A stretch of 23,610 bases of DNA from CALFBG01 sp045110315. Lineage in GTDB: Bacteria; Bacteroidota; Bacteroidia; Chitinophagales; Saprospiraceae. Of this stretch, positions 8,206-16,097 are shown one piece after another (positions within the stretch are counted from its first letter, which is position 1; each line of letters opens with the position of its first letter). The stretch spans positions 1 to 23,610 of the forward strand of contig JBGCFY010000174.1 in assembly GCA_045110315.1 (NCBI GenBank), given 5' to 3'. The position numbers and the translations under genes were made by a program. The notes under the pieces were generated by a model. That model did no database searches. It was not told where the DNA came from and saw nothing but the letters and a program-made list of their open reading frames with translations.

Positions 8206-8278
8206 TGGAGCTTCCTCTTGAAAACCAAGCGCTTACAACTAATTTCAACCCCATTTTAAAATAACTTCTATGCTAAAA

Positions 8279-8286
8279 TAGTTTTG
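8279..8286 (+). promoter_or_regulatory. -7 promoter box for the ABC exporter
   Basis: TAGTTTTG at 8279-8286 matches TAnnTTTG exactly and lies 40 bases before the exporter start. No TTG sits at the expected -33 distance. The box lies in the right arm of the palindromic element, so the element may supply the promoter. Confidence 0.45.
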
Positions 8287-8325
8287 AACAACTGCTAACG
8301 GATAAAAATACTTAAATCCATTTCG

Positions 8326-10140
8326 ATGAGTAGTTTTTGGCGCTTAATGGGCTACATCAAAAATTATCAACGCAACGTTGTCCTAAATGTCGTTTGTAAT
8401 GTTTTTATGGCCTTGTTTACCGTGATCAGCATTCCCGCGATCATTCCTTTGTTACAAATTATCTTTGAAACGGAAGCAAGTGTAACAGAAATCCCCGAAG
8501 GTACAGGACTCGCAAACGCCTTAGCCTACGGGAAATATTACGTTAGCCAACTAATCGTTGAAAACGGTCGAGAAAATACGCTAATTTATATCTGTGTAGG
8601 AATTGTCATTCTCTTTTTCTTCAAAAATCTATTTCGCTATTTATCGCTATTCTTTATGGCTCCGGTTCGTAATGGTATCGTACGAGATATTCGGCAAAAT
8701 ATTTTTAATAAGATGTTAGTTTTGCCACTTGCTTACTTTTCGGAGGCGCAAAAAGGCGATCTGATGGCAAGAATATCCGCAGATGTACAAGAAGTAGAGT
8801 GGAGTATTCTCAACGTTTTAGAAGCTGTTTTTCGCGAACCTTTAATTATTATAGGTTGCTTAGTTTATATGATTTTGCTAAGTCCTAGCTTAACGCTTTT
8901 CGTTTTTGTATTACTCATTTTTACAGGAGTTGTGATCGGAGGAGTATCCAAAACCTTGAAGCGAGAGTCGGGCAAAGCGCAAGCAAAATTAGGAACACTC
9001 ATTAGTATTGTCGAAGAAGCCCTTTCTGGGTTGAGAATAATTAAAGGTTTTAACGCGGAAGGATATCAACGCAATAAGTTTTTAAAGGAAAATAATGAAT
9101 ACCGTAATATTTTGACCAATATCTTGTGGCGAAGAGATTTGTCCTCTCCTTTATCTGAGTTTTTGGGGATTACGGTGGTTTCGGTCTTACTCTGGTATGG
9201 TTCCAAAAAAGTGTTTTCCATGGAAATGGACGCCGAAGAATTTTTCTCTTTCCTCTTTGCCTTTTTTAATATTATCAACCCTGCTAAATCCTTTTCTTCG
9301 GCGTATTACAATATCCAAAAAGGAATTGCCGCCGCCGAAAGGGCAGAAAGTATCCTGGATGCAGATATTGAGATTTATGAAAAAGCTGATGCCCGAAAAA
9401 TTACTTCTTTTGAACGAAGCATCGAATACAAAGGCGTGAGTTTTAAATATGCCAATTCAGAGCGAAATGTCCTCGATAAAATTAACTTGACCCTTACTCG
9501 GGGAAAAGTTGTGGCATTAGTTGGTGCTTCCGGAGCCGGAAAGTCTACTTTGGTAGATTTGTTACCCCGTTTTTACGATGTCAATGAAGGAGAAATCCTC
9601 GTAGATGGCGTGGATTTACGGGAATATGGTCTACAAAGCTTACGTTCTTTGATGGGAATCGTAAGCCAAGAAGCAATTCTTTTTAATGATACGATCTATA
9701 ATAATATTGTTTTTGGAATGGCAGATATCACCGAAGCGGAAGTCATCCAAGCGGCTAAAATCGCCCATGCCCACGAGTTTATCGAAGGAATGGAAAATGG
9801 TTATCAGAGTAATATTGGAGATCGAGGAAATAAACTCAGTGGTGGTCAGCGACAAAGAATTACGATCGCTCGTGCCGTACTGAAAAATCCACCTATTCTT
9901 ATTTTAGACGAAGCAACCTCTGCTCTAGATTCTGCTTCTGAGAAGTTGGTACAAAAAGCCTTAAATTATTTAATGCAAGGTCGTACCGCTATCGTGATTG
10001 CCCACCGACTTTCTACGATCCAACACGCCGATGAAATTTTAGTGATGCAGGATGGTAAAATTATCGAACGTGGTAACCACGAAGAATTATTGAAACAAGG
10101 CGGATCCTACTTGAAATTGGTGCAATTACAAGCTTTTTAA
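8326..10140 (+). CDS. MsbA-type ABC exporter (lipid/multidrug, ATPase fused to membrane domain)
   Basis: A 604-residue half-transporter that should act as a homodimer in the inner membrane. The membrane domain covers about 1-330, with hydrophobic segments near 18-45, 85-112, 172-204 and 280-320. The ATPase domain covers about 365-604: Walker A GASGAGKST (400-408), Q-loop in GIVSQEAILFND, signature LSGGQRQR (504-511), Walker B ILILDEATSALD (524-535) and the switch histidine in AHRLST (His560). The closest well-known type is MsbA, which flips lipid A core across the inner membrane; drug or peptide exporters have the same layout, so the substrate is inferred. It stands alone between two spacers and is followed by AT-rich sequence. 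The position after the fatty-acid genes fits a lipid role but does not prove it. Confidence 0.88.
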   Translation: MSSFWRLMGYIKNYQRNVVLNVVCNVFMALFTVISIPAIIPLLQIIFETEASVTEIPEGTGLANALAYGKYYVSQLIVENGRENTLIYICVGIVILFFFKNLFRYLSLFFMAPVRNGIVRDIRQNIFNKMLVLPLAYFSEAQKGDLMARISADVQEVEWSILNVLEAVFREPLIIIGCLVYMILLSPSLTLFVFVLLIFTGVVIGGVSKTLKRESGKAQAKLGTLISIVEEALSGLRIIKGFNAEGYQRNKFLKENNEYRNILTNILWRRDLSSPLSEFLGITVVSVLLWYGSKKVFSMEMDAEEFFSFLFAFFNIINPAKSFSSAYYNIQKGIAAAERAESILDADIEIYEKADARKITSFERSIEYKGVSFKYANSERNVLDKINLTLTRGKVVALVGASGAGKSTLVDLLPRFYDVNEGEILVDGVDLREYGLQSLRSLMGIVSQEAILFNDTIYNNIVFGMADITEAEVIQAAKIAHAHEFIEGMENGYQSNIGDRGNKLSGGQRQRITIARAVLKNPPILILDEATSALDSASEKLVQKALNYLMQGRTAIVIAHRLSTIQHADEILVMQDGKIIERGNHEELLKQGGSYLKLVQLQAF

Positions 10141-10257
10141 GACTTTTTCTAATATTTTTAAAAAAAAATCGCCAAACTACTTTCCCTCAAACGATTAAAA
10201 ACGTTAAATAAGTTGGAACATTAACGTAGATTACTTTCAATTGATCCCTGAAAACCT

Positions 10258-10265
10258 TATTTTTG
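10258..10265 (+). promoter_or_regulatory. -7 promoter box for the T9SS-sorted protein
   Basis: TATTTTTG at 10258-10265 fits TAnnTTTG and lies 109 bases before the start at 10375. A TTG at 10241-10243 is too close (14 bases) to be an ideal -33 element. Upstream, ACGTTAA (10201-10207) and TTAACGT (10221-10227) form an inverted repeat of unknown role. Confidence 0.4.
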
Positions 10266-10374
10266 TAAATTACCTCTGGTTTTAAAAATAGGCTTGTTAG
10301 CTAGAATACTACGCTTAATATAAAGGAAAAACACAATTGATCTCACTCCATTTATAAATTCTCAATTTGTCGCT

Positions 10375-11523
10375 ATGAAAAAAGATTTACTATTCACCGC
10401 TCTTTTCTCACTCCTCTTCGTCGCTGTACAAGGACAAATTACGATCACCAACGCTATTTTTCCCGATGCCAATGACGTGGTAACCACAGGAACCGACAAT
10501 TTTCCAAGCATCGAGTTGGGAGAGCCAGGAGAGAATAAAATTTGGGATTTTAGTGGCTTAGAAACGGTATTTACCAACGATGTCACTTACAAAATGGCAC
10601 AAGAAGGAAATGCATTTAGTGTTTTTCCAGAAGCAGAATTAGTGATCCAATTGGCTAATGGTGTTGGAGAAACCTATTTTGATGTAACCGATACAGAAGT
10701 CGCTTTACTTGGCTATACCGGAGGAGATCCGATTGGCTTAGGTTTAGATATTCAGGCATTATTTTCACCCACGGCCATCCAATTGCGGGCACCGATGAAT
10801 TATCAAGATAATAATACAGATATATCAAAGTCTTCCATCGCGTTTGCGTGGGAAGATCTTCCAGAAGTCTTGACGGATAGTTTGAATTTAGCATTTACGC
10901 CCGATTCTATTCGAATTGATTTGGATAGTAAAAGAGTCGATGAAATTGACGCTTGGGGAGAATTAACTTTGCCAGTCGGTACTTTCGATGTTTTAAGAGA
11001 ACGAAGATTTGAAGAACGAGAGACGAGTTTATGGGCAAAAGTAGGTATCGGTATTTTTTCTACTTGGATTAATATTTCTGATGTGTTGCCAGGTGCAAAT
11101 CAACTGCTAGGAAAGGATACGACGCTTACTTATAACTTTTTTACCAATACGACAAAAGAACCAGTTGCGGTGGTGAGGGTCAATAAAGATAGCGAAGAAG
11201 TAGAACGCGTAGAATATAAAGCAGACGAAGAATTAACTTCTACCAAAGATTTATATCCCACCAAACCAAACGTATTTGCACATCCAAATCCTGCTATCGA
11301 AGATGTACGCTTCGAATTTACCAACCTCAAACCAGGGCAATATACCTTGAAGATCTATAATATTCTCGGCCTATCAGTTTGGGAACAGAATTATGACGCT
11401 CTCGGAATTCAGTCCGTTTACTTGAATCTTGCAGAGTTTAGAAAAGGAACTTATCTCTACAGTTTGATCGATCAATCTGGAAAAACTCTAATGACTAAAC
11501 GCCTCATGGTGATCCGACCATAG
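10375..11523 (+). CDS. Secreted protein with type IX secretion sorting domain
   Basis: The 382-residue product begins with a signal peptide (MKKDLLFTALFSLLFVAVQG, cleavage likely before QITI). The C-terminal 83 residues form a type A T9SS sorting domain: the opening VFAHPNPAIEDVRFEF (300-315, with the conserved PNP), the middle YTLKIYNILGLSVWEQ (323-338), and the closing FRKGTYLYSLIDQSGK (355-370) with a basic tail. The domain directs export through the T9SS and usually attachment to the cell surface. Residues 22-290 are a beta-rich region with no enzyme motif I can name; WDFSGLE near 57-63 is reminiscent of other Bacteroidota secreted proteins of unknown function. No T9SS machinery gene (por, gld, spr) lies in the window. 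Confidence 0.88.
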   Translation: MKKDLLFTALFSLLFVAVQGQITITNAIFPDANDVVTTGTDNFPSIELGEPGENKIWDFSGLETVFTNDVTYKMAQEGNAFSVFPEAELVIQLANGVGETYFDVTDTEVALLGYTGGDPIGLGLDIQALFSPTAIQLRAPMNYQDNNTDISKSSIAFAWEDLPEVLTDSLNLAFTPDSIRIDLDSKRVDEIDAWGELTLPVGTFDVLRERRFEERETSLWAKVGIGIFSTWINISDVLPGANQLLGKDTTLTYNFFTNTTKEPVAVVRVNKDSEEVERVEYKADEELTSTKDLYPTKPNVFAHPNPAIEDVRFEFTNLKPGQYTLKIYNILGLSVWEQNYDALGIQSVYLNLAEFRKGTYLYSLIDQSGKTLMTKRLMVIRP

Positions 11524-11833
11524 GCTAAGATTACCTAACATTTCTTGATATTTAATGCCTCTGCAAATTTTTTAGTTCTAAAATCTAATCAGTTGCAAGG
11601 TTTACTCTTATTTCAACTATTTAGTATGGTAGATGGAATAGTTGATTAAGCCTACCTTTTAAAACAAAACTTTTCTGTCCTGCAACCTTTCTTTCCCGTA
11701 CTAGTCTTTAGTTGATAGAAGTTGTTCAAAATTGCAACACTATTCGCAGTACCACTAACGGCACTGTTGAAATAGTAGGCACTGATTTTTTTGACAACGC
11801 TTGAAAATTTTTTCACAAGAACAAGATGAAAAT
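11524..11833. other. Spacer with an inverted repeat between two envelope genes
   Basis: This 310-base gap holds no gene. TCAACTATT (11613-11621) and AATAGTTGA (11637-11645) are perfect 9-base inverted arms around a 15-base loop; no T run follows. It could be a terminator-like end for the upstream gene or an operator. No exact TAnnTTTG box was found before the gene at 11834. Confidence 0.4.
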
Positions 11834-12424
11834 ATGAAACGATTAACGATATTTATTTGTGCCATACTACTCTGCAGTTTGACGAGTCAAGCACAAAATC
11901 GAAGCCCACAAACTTTATTTGGAAATAGAGGATTACAGTTTAGTGGTATTTGGGGAGGAACGACGACGAGCATCACTAAGTTTGATCAAGATTACGCCGT
12001 TTATTCTGGCGGTTACGGTGGCCTAGAGTTTGGTCGATCGCTATTTGTCGGTTGGGGAGGATTCAAATTGGTAAGCGATGTAGACTTGTCTTCTTTAGCA
12101 AATAATCGGTTTGATATGAGATATAATGGTTTGATGTTGGGCTACGCCTTTAAATCTTACAAAGTTATACACCCCACTTTTATGGTTTTAGCAGGAAAAG
12201 GAAAAGTCAACGTAAATAACGAAGGAGAGGATAAAGTCTTCGTTATTCAACCCGCTTTGGGCGTAGAATTGAATGTATTGAAATGGTTTAGAATAGGATT
12301 GGAAGGCGGTTACCGGATCGTAACGGATACCGATTTAAAAGGAATTTCGGATGAAGATCTTTCGGCTCCTTTCGGAGAAGTAAAATTTAAATTCGGTATT
12401 TCTTGGGGCAGATATCGGAATTAA
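11834..12424 (+). CDS. Small outer-membrane beta-barrel-like protein, function unknown
   Basis: The 196-residue product has a signal peptide (MKRLTIFICAILLCSLTSQA, cleavage before QNRSP). The mature part shows the alternating hydrophobic and aromatic/Gly pattern of short outer-membrane strands, for example LQFSGIWGGTTTSITKF, SGGYGGLEFGRSLFVGWGGF, NGLMLGYAFKSYK, FRIGLEGGYRIV, and a C-terminal strand GEVKFKFGISWGRYRN. This fits an 8-stranded barrel; the specific role is not recognisable. The frame can be read from 11801, but the ATG at 11834 begins the signal peptide, so that start is chosen. It converges on the hemolysin III gene, with a shared hairpin between them. Confidence 0.75.
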   Translation: MKRLTIFICAILLCSLTSQAQNRSPQTLFGNRGLQFSGIWGGTTTSITKFDQDYAVYSGGYGGLEFGRSLFVGWGGFKLVSDVDLSSLANNRFDMRYNGLMLGYAFKSYKVIHPTFMVLAGKGKVNVNNEGEDKVFVIQPALGVELNVLKWFRIGLEGGYRIVTDTDLKGISDEDLSAPFGEVKFKFGISWGRYRN

Positions 12425-12507
12425 ATCGGGCGATATTTTTCAATAGATGCTAGATTAAAAAAATATTAAAGAGCAGAGAACGTAGGGCAAAGTGCCCTAA
12501 CTGATAG

Positions 12508-12541
12508 TCCCTTTAGATGTTCGGATGAACGTTTAGAGGGA
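12508..12541. terminator. Bidirectional hairpin between convergent genes
   Basis: Arms 12508-12522 and 12527-12541 (TCCCTTTAGATGTTC and GAACGTTTAGAGGGA) pair over 15 positions around a GGAT loop. The three non-Watson-Crick positions are G-U pairs in the plus-strand RNA. It lies between the stop codons of the barrel gene (plus) and the hemolysin III gene (minus). A smaller hairpin AGGGCA/TGCCCT sits just upstream at 12484-12498. T runs are weak on both sides. Confidence 0.6.
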
Positions 12542-12561
12542 TTTGTAATTCTTAAACTATC

Positions 12562-13206
12562 CTAAGGCTGAACGGCTTCCAGTAAAGCAATAAAATGACA
12601 TAAGCTTCCACCAATGACAAACAAATGCCAGATCGCATGATGATAAGGAATTTTTTCAAAGACATAAAAGAAAGTGCCTAAAGTGTAAGAAACACCGCCA
12701 CCAATAATCCAAAATAGACAAGTCATACTCATTACTTCCATCATCGAAGGAAGGGTGAAAACAGCCATGTAAGCTAATCCGAGGTAAAAGATCAGCGAAA
12801 ACCACTTGAAGCGATTCATAAAGAAAAGCTTATATAGAACACCAATTCCCACCAAGGTCCAAAGTAGAATTAAGAAAATAGTACCTTTTGTATTATTTAA
12901 ATACATTAGAATAAACGGAGTATGCGTGCCTGCAATCAAAAAATAAATACTGATGTGATCAATTAAGCGGAAGGCTTTTTTTAAGGCAACGTGTTGGAAG
13001 CTGTGATATAAAGTAGAAGAAGTGTATACCATTAATAAGGAAAAACAAAAAATAGCTAAGCCTATAATTTGAGAAAATGCAGCTTGATCTACCCCAAAAC
13101 TGATGAGCACAGGAATTCCGATAATACTTAAGAGTAAGCCTAATCCGTGCGTAATCGCATTGGCTAATTCTTCTTTGAAATTAGAATAATTTGAGGCATT
13201 TGTCAT
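12562..13206 (-). CDS. Hemolysin III / PAQR family membrane protein
   Basis: A 214-residue polytopic inner-membrane protein with about seven hydrophobic segments. It carries the family's metal-site pattern: EELANAITHG at the N-terminus (12-21), SSTLYH (63-68), LIDHISIYFLIAGTHTPF (81-98) with Asp83 and His84, and the C-terminal HHAIWHLFVIGGSLCHF (189-205) with His190 and His194. PAQR/HlyIII proteins belong to the CREST superfamily of membrane hydrolases; the physiological substrate in bacteria is unclear, and true hemolytic activity is doubtful. A near-consensus promoter on the minus strand (TTG-N18-TATACTTA, close to 13220-13245) is a weak match. Name secure, function open. Confidence 0.92.
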   Translation of the reverse strand: MTNASNYSNFKEELANAITHGLGLLLSIIGIPVLISFGVDQAAFSQIIGLAIFCFSLLMVYTSSTLYHSFQHVALKKAFRLIDHISIYFLIAGTHTPFILMYLNNTKGTIFLILLWTLVGIGVLYKLFFMNRFKWFSLIFYLGLAYMAVFTLPSMMEVMSMTCLFWIIGGGVSYTLGTFFYVFEKIPYHHAIWHLFVIGGSLCHFIALLEAVQP

Positions 13207-13543
13207 GGGTAAGATATTTGTAAGTATAGCGATAATATTCCGGCTACAATTTAAGTTTTTTTAAGGAAGTGTGCGTTCAAATTTAGAAAATTAAATACTA
13301 AGCCAAAATTAATGGCAATTTAATTCGTCTGGGTACTGATCTGAAAATCTTCTAGTCAATAGACTTTCAATCAAGCTCCGTTTTTTTAATAGGAATTAGG
13401 TTGAGGGAAACTTTGGTGAAAATCGAAATCAGTACAGTTATTTCGATACAACTTCATAAATAAGCAGCGTATTGTGTAACTTCAAGTTCTATTTTGAAGA
13501 ACTTTTTAAACAATTTTTTAAACAACTTCATTATCACACTATT
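13207..13543. other. Divergent spacer between hemolysin III gene and paaY
   Basis: This 337-base spacer must carry promoters for both flanking genes, but no exact TAnnTTTG box was found. Immediately before paaY the 11-base word TTTTTAAACAA occurs twice in tandem at 13503-13513 and 13515-13525 (period 12). Nothing else is recognisable. Confidence 0.4.
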
Positions 13544-14152
13544 ATGATCTACGCTTTTAAAGGATTTATCCCCGTCGTACACGAATCTTCTTTTGTTCAT
13601 CCTCAAGCTGCTGTAACGGGCAATGTCATTATCGGTAAAAACGTATATATTGGACCAGGTGCTGCCATTCGTGGAGATTGGGGCGGAATTATAATCGAAG
13701 ATGGTTGTAATGTACAGGAAAATTGTACCATTCATATGTTTCCGGGGGTCACAGTACGATTAAAAGAAGCTGCTCACATTGGTCACGGAGCCATTATTCA
13801 CGGCGCAGAAATTGGTCGGAACGTCTTGATTGGAATGAATACTGTAATTATGGATAATGTTATCATTGGCGATGATAGTATTATTGGTGCACTTTGTTTC
13901 GTAAAAGCCAATGAACAAATTCCGCCCCGCAGTTTAGTCGTCGGCAATCCAGCAAAAATTATTAAAACGGTGAGCGATGAGATGATTGCTTGGAAAACGA
14001 AAGGTACACAGCTTTACCAAAGCTTACCCGCAGATTGCTATGAACACCTCGAAGCCTGTGAACCTTTACGGGAAATTCCCACTAATCGCCCTCCGCAAGA
14101 AGACCTCTACAAAACCTGGGAAACGATCAAAAAAGGAAAAGATAAGGCTTAG
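13544..14152 (+). CDS. paaY: PaaY-type gamma-carbonic-anhydrase-fold protein (acyl-CoA thioesterase)
   Basis: A 202-residue left-handed beta-helix protein built of hexapeptide repeats (VTGNVIIGKNVYIGPGAAIR, VLIGMNTVIMDNVIIGDDSI) with a C-terminal helix. The metal ligands of the gamma-carbonic anhydrase fold are present: His64 (CTIHMF), His81 and His86 (HIGHGAIIHG). The opening MIYAFKGFIPVVHESSFVHP, the stretch MNTVIMDNVIIGDDSIIGA and the ending with EPLREIPTNRP match PaaY, which in phenylacetate degraders hydrolyses dead-end hydroxylated-CoA products. No other paa gene except possibly the next one is in the window, so a broader thioesterase or carbonic anhydrase role is possible. The frame runs back to 13472, but those residues are Phe/Lys-rich leader sequence and MIYAFKGF is the family start. 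Confidence 0.85.
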   Translation: MIYAFKGFIPVVHESSFVHPQAAVTGNVIIGKNVYIGPGAAIRGDWGGIIIEDGCNVQENCTIHMFPGVTVRLKEAAHIGHGAIIHGAEIGRNVLIGMNTVIMDNVIIGDDSIIGALCFVKANEQIPPRSLVVGNPAKIIKTVSDEMIAWKTKGTQLYQSLPADCYEHLEACEPLREIPTNRPPQEDLYKTWETIKKGKDKA

Positions 14153-14532
14153 CTTCGTGCGAAATTTTTATCTTCGACAGGTTCCTATTCAAAACTCAAA
14201 AAACCTAAGTAACAATTCCGTCATTTTGTAGTAATCGGATTTCGATTGCCACGAAAATTAGCCGATTATTTTGTATTTTTACCAACTTTAAATTTGCTGC
14301 AAAGTAGCAGCAACAAAGGAATAGTCTTAAGGTCGGTTTAACTTTTTAGAATCGAGCGAAATTGAAGGTTCAGAAGTTGTATTCGAATTACTCGTTGGAA
14401 CTCAATTTTGAACAAGTCAAAATAAAGAGAGTAAAATAAGTATTGGCGAGATATCTTCACCAGTTTAAAATTAAATCTGCCAGTTTTCGCCAATTATATC
14501 ATGAAATTTCAAACACGCTTTTAAGATAGATT
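14153..14532. other. Spacer upstream of the enoyl-CoA hydratase, with hairpins
   Basis: No gene seen in these 380 bases. Two structures stand out. TTGCTGC-AAAGTA-GCAGCAA forms a perfect 7-base-pair hairpin at 14294-14313. ATTGGCGA (14442-14449) and TCGCCAAT (14487-14494) are perfect inverted arms 37 bases apart, ending 38 bases before the hydratase start. A CCAGTTT word is repeated inside the second loop. The latter could be an operator for a fatty-acid or acyl-CoA responsive regulator, but no regulator gene is adjacent. Confidence 0.4.
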
Positions 14533-15303
14533 ATGGAGAATAAAATATTACTGGGTTCCGTAGAAACAAACATCGTAGACGGAATTGCTACCATCCAATT
14601 TTTTCATCCTTCCCACAACGCTCTCCCCAGTGGATTATTAGCTAAATTGACAGCTGCGATTACCGAAGCAGGGGAAAACGATGCGATCAAAGTCATCATT
14701 TTGAGTAGTAAAGGAGATCGTACTTTTTGTGCCGGCGCTAGCTTTGATGAATTAGCAGCGATTGATAATCTAACGACCGGAAAGCAATTTTTTATGGGGT
14801 TTGCCAATGTAATTAATGCTTGTCGCAAATGTCCTAAATTTATCATCGGTCGAGTACAAGGAAAAGCAGTCGGTGGCGGGGTAGGAGTTGCTTCGGCAAC
14901 AGATTATTGCTTTGCAACTAAATTCGCTTCCGTGAAATTGAGCGAACTAGCCGTTGGAATCGGGCCTTTCGTAGTTGGACCAGCCGTTGAAAGAAAACTA
15001 GGTACGGCCGGAATGACGCAGTTAGCGATCAATGCAACGGCTTGGGAAACGGCACAGTGGGCAAAAGAAAATGGATTGTACGCACAGGTCTTCGATACAG
15101 GAGAAGAAATGGATCAAGCCATTCAAACTTTAACAGAAAAATTGGCGCAGTCAAATCCCGCAGCGATGCGTGCCATGAAAAAAGTTTTTTGGGAAGGCAC
15201 TGAACATTGGGATGAATTATTAGCTACACGAGCCGCGATTAGTGGAGAGTTGGTTTTGTCTGATTTTACACGCAATGCAATCGGTCGCTTCAATACGAAA
15301 TAA
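14533..15303 (+). CDS. Enoyl-CoA hydratase/isomerase family protein (crotonase fold)
   Basis: A 256-residue crotonase-fold protein acting on acyl-CoA thioesters. The oxyanion-hole motifs are clear: TFCAGASFDELAA near 64-76 and GKAVGGGVGVASATDY near 112-127. KLSELAVGI near 138-146 supplies the first catalytic acid (Glu144 of rat mitochondrial hydratase by eye alignment). At the place of the second acid (Glu164 of the rat enzyme) the sequence reads MTQLAIN, which suggests Gln. Hydratases need both acids whereas isomerases often keep one, so an isomerase such as the PaaG type, or another crotonase reaction, is possible. That point rests on a manual alignment. PaaY upstream fits a link to phenylacetate or general acyl-CoA metabolism. 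Confidence 0.85.
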   Translation: MENKILLGSVETNIVDGIATIQFFHPSHNALPSGLLAKLTAAITEAGENDAIKVIILSSKGDRTFCAGASFDELAAIDNLTTGKQFFMGFANVINACRKCPKFIIGRVQGKAVGGGVGVASATDYCFATKFASVKLSELAVGIGPFVVGPAVERKLGTAGMTQLAINATAWETAQWAKENGLYAQVFDTGEEMDQAIQTLTEKLAQSNPAAMRAMKKVFWEGTEHWDELLATRAAISGELVLSDFTRNAIGRFNTK

Positions 15304-15308
15304 GGGAT

Positions 15309-15372
15309 GTACTTTGTATAAGTACTAACACAATTTAATGGTAAAATTTTTTGTCTTAGTACTTAGGTACTT
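15309..15372. promoter_or_regulatory. Cluster of GTACTT/AAGTAC inverted and direct repeats
   Basis: Four copies of the hexamer lie within 64 bases: GTACTT at 15309-15314, AAGTAC at 15320-15325, GTACTT at 15359-15364 and GTACTT at 15367-15372. The second and third lie in perfect 9-base inverted arms AAGTACTAA (15320-15328) and TTAGTACTT (15356-15364). The cluster fills the gap between the enoyl-CoA hydratase stop and the unknown membrane protein start. It may be an operator, or a hairpin ending the upstream transcript. Confidence 0.4.
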
Positions 15373-15392
15373 AATCTTGTAATTATAAATTA

Positions 15393-16076
15393 ATGTTTAG
15401 AAAATTCAACAACTTCATTTGGGTCATCATCGTCATCGGTGTCTTAGCATTAGTATTTGATTCAGGAGAAAGCAATACTTTCTTTGTTAGTTTATATACA
15501 CTAAGTCTAGAGTTTTACCTATTGGGAATTAGTGCTTTTTTTGTTTTTAAAAGAGTTTTATTTTATCGCCTAGAAGGCGAAGCTAGTGTCATTCGTTTGA
15601 TTCGAAATAGTGAACACCAAACGCAGCTTATTGGTCAAGGTATTATTTTGTCTTTGTTGTATTTGCTCTATTTGTATTATTACCGAGAGTTAATGAGTTT
15701 TGACTCTATCTTGATTGCTGTTCTTTTACTCTACTATTTATCCCAAGTTTTTCAGCATTCGGTGCCTACGATTTACATCGACAATCGTTCGTTTAGTTAC
15801 GATGATTATTTTATAGAAGATTGGAAATGGCAAGGAGTGGAAGAAATAGAAATTAAGGAAGGTACAATGACGTTAACGGATGCAAGTAAAGAATTCAAAC
15901 TTGATTTTGACCTTATTGATGAAGTTGATTATTATGCGCTTTCGCAAGAAGTGGAACGAGGAATTCTCGACGGTGAATTTGCTAAAGACAAATCTTCAAA
16001 AGGTCTTTTAGAAGTAGTAAAAAATTATGCTACAAAAAATGGAGTAAAATTTACACAACTTAAAACCGCCAAATAA
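15393..16076 (+). CDS. Membrane protein of unknown function, first gene of a probable operon
   Basis: I do not recognise this 227-residue protein. It has four likely membrane segments at about 8-22, 30-53, 79-97 and 104-121, arranged as two hairpins. A charged cytoplasmic-type domain follows (about 125-227), beginning with YIDNRSFSYDDYFIEDWKW, continuing with beta-like segments (VEEIEIKEGTMTLTD, EFKLDFDLIDEVDYY), then a helical Lys-rich tail. This two-part shape, a four-helix membrane base plus a PH-like beta domain, is seen in several uncharacterised Bacteroidota proteins. The next gene starts 21 bases after the stop, so the two are probably co-transcribed. There is no signal peptide beyond the first membrane segment. 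Confidence 0.75.
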   Translation: MFRKFNNFIWVIIVIGVLALVFDSGESNTFFVSLYTLSLEFYLLGISAFFVFKRVLFYRLEGEASVIRLIRNSEHQTQLIGQGIILSLLYLLYLYYYRELMSFDSILIAVLLLYYLSQVFQHSVPTIYIDNRSFSYDDYFIEDWKWQGVEEIEIKEGTMTLTDASKEFKLDFDLIDEVDYYALSQEVERGILDGEFAKDKSSKGLLEVVKNYATKNGVKFTQLKTAK

Positions 16077-16097
16077 CGTAGCAATTCCAAAGCAGAA

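Larger units (their letters stand above)
8089..8292. repeat. 204-bp imperfect palindromic element (MITE-like?)
   Basis: The two ends and the interior are inverted copies of each other. The ends are GTTGTTCAA (8089-8097) and TTGAACAAC (8284-8292), perfect over 9. Inside, GAAGTTGTTTTAAAAT (8108-8123) pairs with ATTTTAAAATAACTTC (8253-8268), 15 of 16. Further in, 8139-8159 matches the reverse complement of 8218-8238 at 16 of 21. The centre is a T19 tract facing an A11 tract. No ORF or transposase lies inside, and I see no clear target-site duplication. It could be a MITE, a decayed insertion-sequence remnant or a very long RNA hairpin. It lies between the accC terminator and the ABC exporter and includes the likely exporter promoter in its right arm. 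Confidence 0.55.

Noticed and set aside
9640..9855. Minus-strand frames inside the ABC exporter, accC, E1 and aldehyde dehydrogenase
   Set aside because: They overlap genes with intact catalytic motifs and show no independent features, so they are shadow frames.
3503..12497. 12-base word AGGGCACTTTGC shared by two spacers (near 3503 and, inverted, near 12486)
   Set aside because: Dozens of shared 12-mers are expected by chance in a window this size, and the contexts do not match.
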